In this document: positions 53,415-62,180 of the stretch, piece by piece
Position numbering within the stretch: position 1 is the stretch's first letter
Layout of the letters: every line of letters begins with the position of its first letter
DNA from: Leptodontidium sp. MPI-SDFR-AT-0119
Lineage: Eukaryota > Ascomycota > Leotiomycetes > Helotiales > Leptodontidiaceae
Direction of reading: 5' to 3'
NCBI GenBank assembly: GCA_020726505.1
Contig: JAHLEZ010000020.1
Span: 806,001-870,000, forward strand
Length of the DNA stretch: 64,000 nt
Notes under the pieces: model-generated
Database searches by the model: none
What the model was told of the DNA's origin: nothing
What the model saw: only the letters and a program-made list of their open reading frames with translations
Program-made: the position numbers and the translations under genes

Positions 53415-53867
53415 TTGATCGTCATAGATTCTGCTCCCCTTCTCACCGCCCCGAACCAAATCATGGTGCCACCGGCGACTTCGCAACCCGAGCCAACTCT
53501 TTCCATCCAAAAATCAGACCAAAATAGGTGTAACGGTCAGGAAAACATCAAAAGTTCGGACACGACGTCCACCGAAATCCCATCCTTAACTATCCAACTG
53601 GCACCGTGCAAAATCCTCACGCGTCTCGCCGAAAACCCTAGTGTGGATGTGACGCAGCTCAACATAGTGGGTGGGAATGCAGGCGACCAAGAAATTGGTG
53701 GAGTTGAATGCTCTAAAGCCCACAGTATGTTGATGCAGTTTGCTACGACAGAAGAGAAACTAGATGTGATCTCCCAAGCACTTGAACAAGGATGTGTGAA
53801 AAATGCCGGGGGTGGATGTAAAGTGCGAAATGAGGCTCTCTGGAAAGCTATTGACGATGTTACTTGA
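53415..53867 (+). CDS. Hypothetical protein, possibly the C-terminal part of a regulator
   Basis: An open frame of 150 aa. The N-terminal half is disordered (P, S and T rich). The C-terminal half has MLMQFATTEEKLDVISQALE, then a cysteine- and glycine-rich GCVKNAGGGCKVRNEALWKA. A short helical segment followed by such a C-x-V motif recalls C-terminal ends of fungal Zn2Cys6 regulators, but no DNA-binding cluster is present upstream in the window. It could be a truncated remnant. The Met at 53415 is the first in frame; codon character is better from about residue 70. Confidence 0.4.
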   Translation: MIVIDSAPLLTAPNQIMVPPATSQPEPTLSIQKSDQNRCNGQENIKSSDTTSTEIPSLTIQLAPCKILTRLAENPSVDVTQLNIVGGNAGDQEIGGVECSKAHSMLMQFATTEEKLDVISQALEQGCVKNAGGGCKVRNEALWKAIDDVT

Positions 53868-54089
53868 TTGATGTAGTTGTAATACGACTTTCATTCACAC
53901 GTTCTCCTAAAATCATCAAATTGACAAAAGAAAATAGCTACCAAAGTCGACTCGACTAAATCTGGCATGTGATTTTCAATCTCCTCCCGATAGATCTTTA
54001 CATGCCTTTCGAGGCTACGGTATTGTTGCCAAACTACCACGTTCAAAGGAAGAGAAAATAAAGGAAAAGTAGTAAACGCCCAAGACTGG

Positions 54090-54177
54090 GATCACGCTCG
54101 ACCGTCCCAGCCGCCAATGTCCGCAACGGCTCACACCAGCCAGTTTTCTTTTGTATCGACTCGAGAGTCACGTTGAG
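54090..54177 (+). repeat. Short dispersed sequence, copy B
   Basis: Partner of 37909-37998 in the same orientation, with a few substitutions and small indels. Confidence 0.6.
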
Positions 54178-54453
54178 ATTGAATACTTATGGAAAAGATT
54201 CTACATGGGATGTCAAACGTGCCCTATAACCTGTTCATCTTGTGCCGTTTTGTGCCGCGCTTCAGTTCTAATAGCAGAGGTTTGTATTCAGTCTGTGCTG
54301 CCGGTACCGATAATAGCTGCCGAGGCGCTGAAAGTTGCTCGATATCGTCACAGTCCAAGGCAGAATCCTTTGCAGTATTATGTGCAATTAGGCAGCTGGA
54401 TACAACACCAGACCTTCAGCATCATTTCCTGGGAGGCGAAGAGAGCTTGAGCT

Positions 54454-54888
54454 TTAACTATTAGTTCCACTAGTTGGGGAAGAGCACCCCGAATCCTCGG
54501 AACTACTGTCCTCGAGGGTAGTATAGAGAGTAAATATCTCCCTGTCATTTCGTGGAGAGTGGAGGGCGTCCGCCTGTTCAGGATCAACCGGCGCTGTGGG
54601 CTGCTCGAGCGAAGGGTCGATGATCACATCTTGTTGACAGTCAACAAGAAGACTGTCAGATCTTGACGGATCGCAAAATTCAGAAGGCTTAAACAGTTCC
54701 TCAAACGAGTGATTGGGCAATTCGTGACGCGCAGCTATCTCGATCACTAGCCAGGCTGATGGGGGGCCATCTGCCATCATCCGTGGAAGGAGGAGGACAG
54801 AGTACTCATCTGTTCCTTCAAGCCCTTATGACAATAGTCAATGTAGTCTACGACCTCTTGATGCTGAGGCTCCGAGAGGGCATGGAGT
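54454..54888 (-). pseudogene. Unrecognised gene fragment with a frameshift
   Basis: On the minus strand, about 54888-54785 reads LHALSEPQHQEVVDYIDYC and on to SSSFHG. It then meets a stop, while the adjacent frame continues from MMADGPPSAWLVIEIAARHE to the stop at 54454. A one-base shift near 54780 would join them. The C-terminal part is acidic and serine-rich. No family is recognised. A splice acceptor (ATCAG) precedes the first block, so further exons may lie upstream. Confidence 0.35.
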
Positions 54889-54997
54889 CTGATAGTCAGT
54901 GAAGCAGGTTAAACTTTCCTTTAGTGACAAAGGCAAGAACTTACCTTTTCTCCGTTATGTCGGCAGAGAGTCGAACCAGGATGCCGCTGCCGAAACG

Positions 54998-55468
54998 CTG
55001 TGAAGGAATAACTTTTATTAGTTGGTCGGAATGCCCTATAGCGGGAAGACTCCTTTGCAGGCGGGAACGGGGGCGGGAAAGCGGCTCCTTCTCCATGTCG
55101 GCGGATTGAAGTGCTGTAACTCGACTTCGGTTGCTTCTAGAATTTGTCACGATGTGCAGCTTCCTAGAGGAGGAAGACACCAAAGGGGAGGTACTAGGAC
55201 TGTCAAGTAAAGTTAAGGTTTTCTAGTGTAGTGTCCGTACTCCGCAGAGTGGATAACTACCTAACTCATGCAGATCCACCTGCACCCAAGAGACTTCCAG
55301 CAGGGTTCATCCCGTGCCCATGGTCCCTCGAACGGTGCCGTGCCCCTGTTGCTTCTCAAGGCGGGCGACGAGGAGAGTACTGTAGGCCTGGGCATGAGGT
55401 CTGTGGCGTAGAACCTCCCAGAAAACCTTGGTAACATTCAAGCTCAGGGACTTGGGGCGATACGGTAC
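54998..55468 (+). repeat. Dispersed repeat, copy 2, with two empty MITE sites
   Basis: It corresponds to 21852-22612 without the two insertions. The family-2 empty site reads CCCTATAGCGGG (TA at 55039-55040). The family-1 site reads GATTGAAGTGCTGTAAC (TG at 55112-55113, presumably TA originally). Confidence 0.8.
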
Positions 55469-55840
55469 AGTACTCCCTTGTGGGTGGGTAGGCCTAAGAT
55501 CTCAATGAAGTTCAAAGTTTTTCCGGGGGGGTGCCGTGCCCCTGTTGCTTTGCTTTGCTGGGCGGGTAGGATGGTGGGGGAGGGGCAAGACTCCCGAGTA
55601 AATTTGAAGTTCTCAAAAAACATTACTCAGAACCGTGGCACTTAACCAATCCGCGTGATCCAGTATTTCAAGTTATTAACTTATCTCCGGGCTCTAGGCA
55701 GGACACTTTCCTGAAGCAAGAGCCTTAATAAGGCAGTTAGGTTGAATAAGCCCACTCGATAACCAAAAGTCAACGTGATTAAAGCTTCTTTGGAAGGTTT
55801 GCTAAAATCCGCAAGTCCCAGCGAGCTTTCTTATTGGCTT

Positions 55841-55958
55841 TACTCGCTTTCTGCGTGGGACTGAACCGACTGGGGTAAGAACACAGGTATCTACTTGTAA
55901 CCAAAAGTCCCTTGCAAACCCACTGTGGATAGGTTCAGTCCCACGCAGAAACCGAGTA
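55841..55958. mobile_element. MITE family 2, copy b
   Basis: 118 bp bounded by TA, with ends TACTCGCTTTCTGCGTGGGAC and the inverted counterpart GTCCCACGCAGAAACCGAG. The interior shares the CACTGTGG and AAAAGTCCC blocks with copy a in inverted order. Confidence 0.8.
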
Positions 55959-56402
55959 TATTCTTGTCAGAACCCCTCCGTTTTGACTGGGGCAGTGTGG
56001 ATATCATACTCTCAGACAGCGGATGGCGCGGATGACTTGAGTAGATACGGTACTCTCTTTTATAGGAGAAATGCTGCCATGTTCGAAGTACAACTCGGTC
56101 TAAAGTCGTTCGGCGCTGACTCGGCTGCTGTTCGTGCCGTTTCAAAAGTCACTAGATCAGTACTTTCCTTTAGATTAACTCCTGGTTTGTAATGAATACT
56201 ATGGTGTGCTATTTTTGCCTTGGAATAACATATGATATATGTATAAAGTTTATGATCACCCGGCACTCGTTCTGTGCGTTCCTTGCCTGGCCCGTATCCA
56301 GTACCATCTTCAGATTTTCATCCTCGACAAGATATCAAACTCAGAAACTCTACCGAGGACTAGGTCGAAACTCTACGCTTGAGCACGTTCATGAAAGTTA
56401 CC

Positions 56403-57028
56403 ATGGCTACCGTCGACAACAGGAACATCGATAGCTTTCTCCCCCTGGCTAGCCTCGCGCGAGATGGTTGGTCCAATGATAAAGAAGCCACCTCAACATG
56501 CCTCTGCGGTACGGTACAGCTTGCTTTCGTACGTACTGCTTTTATTTATTCCCCATATTCCTTTACGGGATTTCAAGAAGCACTCAAAGGTCGAAAAAGT
56601 ATATTAACCCGCCAACTCAGCCTACCGAAAGTCATTCCGTGTTAAATCGATTTAACTGCCACTGTGCCGACTGTCGCAAGATCAGCTCCTCCATGTTTTG
56701 CTCTGCCTTCATGGTTAAAACGACAGATGTATGATTCATACGAGGCAAGGAAAACCTCAGATCTTTCAGCCACCATCAAACTACTGTTAGTGGGAACACT
56801 ATGAGCAATCACTTCTGCGTCACTTGTGGGGTCTTGATGTACCGCGTGAGCTCTGGCTTCCCAGCGGCACTCCTTCTCCGTCTCGGCCCCGTCGACGACT
56901 TCCGACTTGCGGAGACGATGTTGAAGCCCGATATGGAGGTGTTTACTGGGACAAGAGTTGCGTGGTTGCCACCTGTCGAGGGTGCGGCGCAATTTGATCG
57001 GATACAGCCACCTCCAGGGGATGTTTGA
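56403..57028 (+). pseudogene. GFA/CENP-V domain protein with one nonsense codon
   Basis: Exon 1 (56403-56528) and exon 2 (56621-57028) form 178 codons. The glutathione-dependent formaldehyde-activating (GFA) zinc motifs are visible: CLCG (C33, C35), CHCADC (C55-C60) and CVTCG. The usual ending is present too (SSGFPAALLLRLG, VDDF). A TGA at 56732-56734 (codon 80) interrupts an otherwise continuous frame exactly before FIRGKENL, a segment conserved in the family. Family members bind zinc and glutathione-like ligands; substrates are mostly unknown. A single stop in a well-preserved frame suggests recent loss, a sequencing error or, less likely, readthrough. Confidence 0.75.
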
Positions 57029-57263
57029 ATGTTCCTAGTACAGCAGATGGCTACTGTGGTTCTGTCGCTTAGATCTACCGATGAGACAAACGATCTCGCA
57101 ACATGTGCATACATTTCAATTCAATGCAATCAATTAGTGAACGAATGAGTGAATAAATGGATGAATGAATCCACGTTGAAAATCGCGCGGCTCAGAAGAA
57201 GTTTGGAGCAGTCAGTCAGAAGTTAGGTTTACTCAGCTCCTAAGCTCACCACCACTCATCTAC

Positions 57264-57859
57264 ATGAACAGTATGAGCGCACCGCCCCTCAGCGAGGCAG
57301 GACCTACTTTAACTCTTTCTACGTAAGTCAGAAGCCAAGTTGGGATACAGATCTGCTGACAGAGAAGAATCCCACTGCTGCGACATGCTTGCCCCACGAG
57401 ACTACGACCGAAACAGCGGAAGACATTACGCCGCCTTTGAACAGGTGAGTTCATGGTACCAAAGGCGTTGAAAGGGTAATAACCATGTCCAGTGACACAC
57501 CAGGTCTTAGGGAATCTGCACTACGAGACAGCAATTTCGAAATAGCCGCAGACTTGGTGAGTGATGCATTCGACTCTCTACTCTTAATTACATGCCTGAT
57601 AATCGCCTAGGACCCCCCAGAGCCCTCGTGCATTGGTGAAGATGGTCGGCTTACTCTCCTTCGTGGCAAGGTCTGTGGATCTGGTACATTGGATCCAGCT
57701 AATCCCCCGAGAGAAATCTATATCATTTTCCGAGATATGGCCGCCAACTCTTCTGGCTCTAGTGCTACCATTTCACAAGACTGGTCATTAGTCGGGCTAC
57801 ATGGGGCCAGCGGCCGTGCACAGCCAATGGGAAACATCAAATTAAATCAAATCAATTAA
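57264..57859 (+). CDS. Small hypothetical protein, three exons
   Basis: Exon 1 starts at ATG 57264 and ends before GTGAGT near 57451. A short intron ends CCAG near 57493. Exon 2 (SDTPGLRESALRDSNFEIAADL) ends before GTGAGT near 57558. Exon 3 starts DPPEPSC near 57611 and ends at TAA 57859. The joined frame has no stop, about 165 aa. It is acidic and rich in S, T and P at the N-terminus. The C-terminal part (GRLTLLRGKVCGSGTLDP, EIYIIFRDMAA) looks folded. No family is recognised. The frame continuity across two canonical introns is the support. A 40-bp GTAAGT...ACAG segment inside exon 1 could be mistaken for an intron but would break the frame. Confidence 0.5.
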
Positions 57860-58570
57860 TGAAACCGATCATTTATGAGGCAAATGCAGTCCACACATCA
57901 TATTGATGCTACGAGCCCCCCTGCAGGAACTATTCGTCATGGGCCGCAGCTACATCAGTTATACTCTTTATAGCCAGCATGAATTCAAAAGTAATAGTTA
58001 CGGCTTGAGAAGTTTTGACCAAGCATTGAAAACTCTCTAATGCTTATATTCTTGGCTCTCTTCGTTCCTTTCCCGCTCATTTTCTTCTTCTTGAATCCTA
58101 CACCACGAACTTTGCGGCGGCCTGACGGTACGAGAAAGAGATCCAGAATCAAACGACTTGATTGATCTCGTCGAAGATTTTCAACTTGGCGAAGTACTCG
58201 CAGGCTTGTACGAGTATTAAAGCCGTAAATCCGAAAGCTTCGCCATATGGACCAAAGGGAAGTTATTTTTAGTGAATTTATTCGTCGCTACATGCGCCGC
58301 GTCGCGCAGTCGTGGTTCAGACATTCCCGACGCTATTCGGCAAGTTAGATTCTTTGAGTTTTCGGATTATGGCCAGGCCGATGCGGTAGAGTGCAGCAGG
58401 TACTTCTCCCTTTCTTCACCAATTAGGTAGAGTAGGTAGCCGGAATCAGCGGGTTTGTGACATCGGATTCTTCGGACCAACTCATTTCGCTATTCGTATT
58501 TGTAGAAACTTAATAACTGCCCAGGTCTACGGTTAGCTCGGCATTATGATCGTGGCTTGGAATACTTGAG
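57860..58570. other. Gene-free stretch
   Basis: No coding region or repeat was recognised. The end is probably promoter sequence of the ABM-type gene. Confidence 0.45.
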
Positions 58571-58683
58571 TATATATCTGATGGTTTCTCCTCCTAATTT
58601 CAACTCCCCAGGTTTAGCTTACATTCTGTACCTCCTCACATTCATCTCTCACCAACCAACAACACCAAAAACACGAAGCAAAA
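58571..58683 (+). promoter_or_regulatory. TATA box and leader of the ABM-type gene
   Basis: TATATAT at 58571-58577 lies about 110 bp upstream of the ATG. A leader rich in C, A and T follows and ends in the favourable start context CAAAAATGG. Confidence 0.5.
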
Positions 58684-59151
58684 ATGGCGTATATCGATCG
58701 TACTCCGCTCACTGAGTTCGAGCAGCCGTTTCCCAACCCGAAGCCGATATCGTTCGAGGAGGACAAAGATCAGTTCCATTTCGAATTGCATGGAGCCGGC
58801 GATGATACGCCAGGTAGAAAAGCTTACTTTGTCCAACTCGTCGCGAAGCCCGGCAAAGAAGAGGCGCTCCAAGCCTTCTTGAGGGACGTTAATCGCGGCG
58901 TCGACGACGAGCCGTTAACCGGACCTTGGTTTGGCCTGAGATTCAATAAATCGACATTCTTCATTTTCGAGACTTTCCCGGACTTTAAGGGACGCGAAGC
59001 ACATAACGTCGGGCCCGGAGGACAGCAGTTCTTGCGGGGTGATGAGCTTAAGGATATGCTTGCCTACCCTGCTCAAAGCTATAAGATGGACGTTATGCAT
59101 GGGAAGTACGGAGTCATCATGGGTCAGCCGGTTACTCCGGTTATAGAATAG
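58684..59151 (+). CDS. Antibiotic biosynthesis monooxygenase (ABM)-like protein
   Basis: A single exon encodes 155 aa. The pattern KAYFVQLVAKPGKEEALQAF, then GPWFGLRF and FFIFETFPD, is that of dimeric alpha-beta-barrel ABM proteins. A GREAHNVGPGGQQFL segment follows, corresponding to the helix with the conserved His of the family (A-H). These small cytosolic enzymes oxidise aromatic substrates without metal or flavin, or act in detoxification; the substrate is unknown. An N-terminal extension of about 40 residues precedes the domain. No introns or defects. The next genes are transposons, so no pathway can be proposed. Confidence 0.75.
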   Translation: MAYIDRTPLTEFEQPFPNPKPISFEEDKDQFHFELHGAGDDTPGRKAYFVQLVAKPGKEEALQAFLRDVNRGVDDEPLTGPWFGLRFNKSTFFIFETFPDFKGREAHNVGPGGQQFLRGDELKDMLAYPAQSYKMDVMHGKYGVIMGQPVTPVIE

Positions 59152-59697
59152 GCGGTCGGCAGACATATCTATGTTCGGGAAGGGCCCTACATGAAGTGTG
59201 GTTGTATGGCACTCTATGATAATCACCCTAAGCTGCGCCAGCCTCACAGTTGGGGGAATAGTCGGAAGCGCTGGATTTGAAGGATTAAAACTGAATAAAA
59301 TTGATACTGTCTCCATTGTTCTCCCATCGTTGTCAACGCTGCAAGTGATGACTCTATTCACGAGGTCTTGCGTGCCGTAACAGAGGTCTATGCAACTTTG
59401 TGCATTCTTGTCGTCGTATGTAATTGTACCAGTTGGCAGGAGACTGCAAAGAGATTACCGCACACATCTGATCAAAAGTCAAATTCAAGTAGATTTTGAG
59501 ATACAGTCTTTTATGCATATAAAAAACTTTATTTATAAGCTGATGTGAAATGCCTCACTATGACGCGGAGAGAATAATCCAACGGTGTTTACTAGCTCGA
59601 AGACCATATCTTGAAGCTCGAGACAGATTCTGTCCAACATTATGTCGTAAGGTACCAGTGGTGATGGAGGTCGAGGCGCAGAGATGAAGGATTGAGT
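59152..59697. other. Gene-free stretch
   Basis: Non-coding 3' region of the ABM-type gene and AT-rich sequence up to the pogo element. Nothing else was recognised. Confidence 0.45.
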
Positions 59698-61502
59698 CAG
59701 TCCCCACCCCCCATTCCGGCCACCTCGCTTAACTCACCGCCATTTACATCCTCCCACTTTAATAATTAATAACTTCTTTATTCTTTAATCGATTCTTCTG
59801 AAATTTAGAATTTATATTCTTGTTATAATGAAGCTCAAATACACCGAGCACGATATCAGCTGTGCACTCAGAGAGGTAGAAAATGGAAAGTCCTTACGGA
59901 AGGCTGCCCTAGAGTGAGGAGTTCCTAGGTCTACACTGCAAGGCCGACAATTCACTTCCGAATCACACTAAGAAGGCGCTAGCTATCTTCAAAGGCTTCC
60001 TACAGTAATTGAAGATCGATTAGCTGAATGGGTCCTTAATCAAGAGGTCCTTGGTCGTGGCGTTACTCATGCGCAGATCAAGGTTTTTGGAGAACGACTT
60101 CTAGCTCTTCAAGGGGACCATTTACCACTCGGAAAGCGGTGGATATACCGGTTTTTGGCACGCCACCCTATTCTTAAGACCAAAAGGCAACTCAACGTCG
60201 ATTCAGTGCGTGTGAATTGCGCTACAACTGAGGTTATTTGGCCATGGTTTCAAAAACTAGAGGTTCCAGCAATCAAGGCAATTCCAGCTACGCAACGATG
60301 GAATATGGACGAAGCTGGCATCATGGAAGGTTATGGAGTCAATGGATATATTGTAGGGCATGCTGAACGAGCAAGAGTTCAAGGGAAACAACCTGGTTCA
60401 CGTGCCTGGACCTCGTTGATTGAGTGTGTATCAGCTATGGGAGCGTCAACTGAATCTCTTGTGATTTACAAGGGCAAAAGTGTTCAACAACAGTGGCTTC
60501 CAGCTCAATTAGACTTATTTAAGTCTTGGGACTTCATTGCAATAGAGAATGGGTGGATAATTGATGCTACTGCTCTTGAATGGCTTGAGAAGATATTTAT
60601 TCCTCAAACCAAACCACGTGATCATTCAGCTCGATTACTTATTCTAGATGGCCACGGCAGTCATGAGACTACTGAATTCTTGTGGAGGTGCTGTGAGCAT
60701 AATATATACCTTTTATTTTTACCTGCATATACGTTACACGTCTTACAACCTTTGGATTTGTCGATTTTCTCTCCACTAAAGGCTGCCTACCGAAAAGAGC
60801 TATATACATTGAGTTCTTTAATCGATTCAACACCAATTGGAAAGCGCAACTTCCTCTTATGCTATCAAAAGGCACGCAAAGCTAGTATTACACCTAGTAA
60901 TATTAAGGCTGGTTGGAAAGCTAGTGGATTATGGCCAGTCTCTGCTGCCAAGCTTCTAATGAGTCGATTATTACTAGAGAATAGTAATAAACCAATCAAA
61001 TCGACTTCTCAGGAGACACCTACCTTACTCTTAGAGCCTCCAAAAACACCTTTACCCTTCTCTACTCCAAAAGGCCGAAGAGATCTTCACTTAGGATTAC
61101 GCACTTTGGCGAATTCATCACATGATCAACTTCCAACTCAACGTGTACTCTTTAAGAAGATTACTAAGGGGTTTGATAAGAAGGATTTTGATTTAGGGCA
61201 GGCTAATATGCGAATTCAAGAGCTAGAGGTTAGATTAGAGCAGTTGAAGCTAAAGAAACGTAGGAAGGTTCAGACAAGTCCAAATTCCAAGTTTGCTACA
61301 ACACGTGCTATTTGGGAGGCTCAAATTGCAGCTGGAGATCGTGAAATTGGAGCTACAGAATCAGAATTAGAAGGAGATTCAGATTCTACCGAATCATTTA
61401 TAGAAGTTATGTAGCGTAGAGTTATTAGGGAAAGAATAGAAAGTACTGAAATTAAGCGAGGTGGCCGGAAACCAGGGGTGGCCGGAAAGGGCGGGGGACT
61501 TA
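59698..61502 (+). mobile_element. Fot1/pogo-type DNA transposon
   Basis: The left end AGTCCCCACCC...TTCCGGCCACCTCGCTTAA is matched by the inverted right end TTAAGCGAGGTGGCCGG...GCGGGGGACT. A second GGTGGCCGGAAA copy lies just inside the right end. TA flanks the right end; the left flank reads TCA. It is about 1.8 kb with a single transposase gene in decay. Confidence 0.8.
59828..61414 (+). pseudogene. Fot1/pogo DDE transposase, N-terminus damaged
   Basis: The first helix-turn-helix (YTEHDISCALREVENGKS) is followed by a TGA at 59915-59917 and a frameshift before 60000. From IEDRLAEWVLNQEVLGRG onward the frame is clean to the stop at 61414. The CENP-B-type DNA-binding part (GDHLPLGKRWIYRFLARHP) precedes the DDE domain: NMDEAG (first Asp), LILDGHGSH (second Asp) and LQPLDLSIFSPLK (third Asp). 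A coiled-coil tail ends in EVM. The catalytic core of 419 codons from 60155 is intact; the N-terminal defects should prevent normal expression. Confidence 0.82.
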
Positions 61503-61504
61503 GT

Positions 61505-61700
61505 CCCTAAAACCACGTGGCCCTAAATCCGCTGTCCTAAATCCATTATCCCTTAAACCATTGTCCATTAAACCATTGTCCCTAAATCCCTTGTCTTCAA
61601 ATTCCCTTGTCCCTTAGACCATTGTCCCTAAATCCATCGTCCCTAAATCCCTTGTCCCTTAATCCATTGTCCCTAAATCCATTGTCCTCAAATTCCCTAA
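61505..61700 (+). repeat. Minisatellite, 15-16 bp unit
   Basis: About 12-13 imperfect copies of the type CCCTAAATCCATTGT follow directly on the right end of the pogo element. Confidence 0.85.
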
Positions 61701-62180
61701 GCTAAGCGCAAAGAAGTCGTCTAAAGTCTAAGTTACATCTTAGCTCGTCTTCGCAAAGCTATATATTAATATCTAATACTTTTGAATGATATTTAACGTT
61801 TTTTCAGCTTTTAAAAACCTTCAGACGAAAATATTTATAAGATGATAACTTGAGGAAGAGACCTCGCTTAGTTAGACTATCGTTTCAGGGTGCTGCTACA
61901 GGGCCAACAGGAGGGTGTTTCTGGTGGCAGCTAAGGGGATACACGCTTTCCGGGAGGGCATTTCGGGAAAGACCCCACACTCGCCCCACCTCGCTTACAT
62001 ACAGTAGTTGTTTTCCTGCTCCCCAGTGTTTCCCGAGGTCCGAAATCCAGAGGCAGCCACCATACTACTCCGCACTCCACAATTCTCCACACTCTCTTCA
62101 ATGTTCAGCTAACCATTTATATATTGATCTGTTTCCATTGTGGAGTGAATCCAGAGTCTAATATCATTCCTGTCCTCAAC

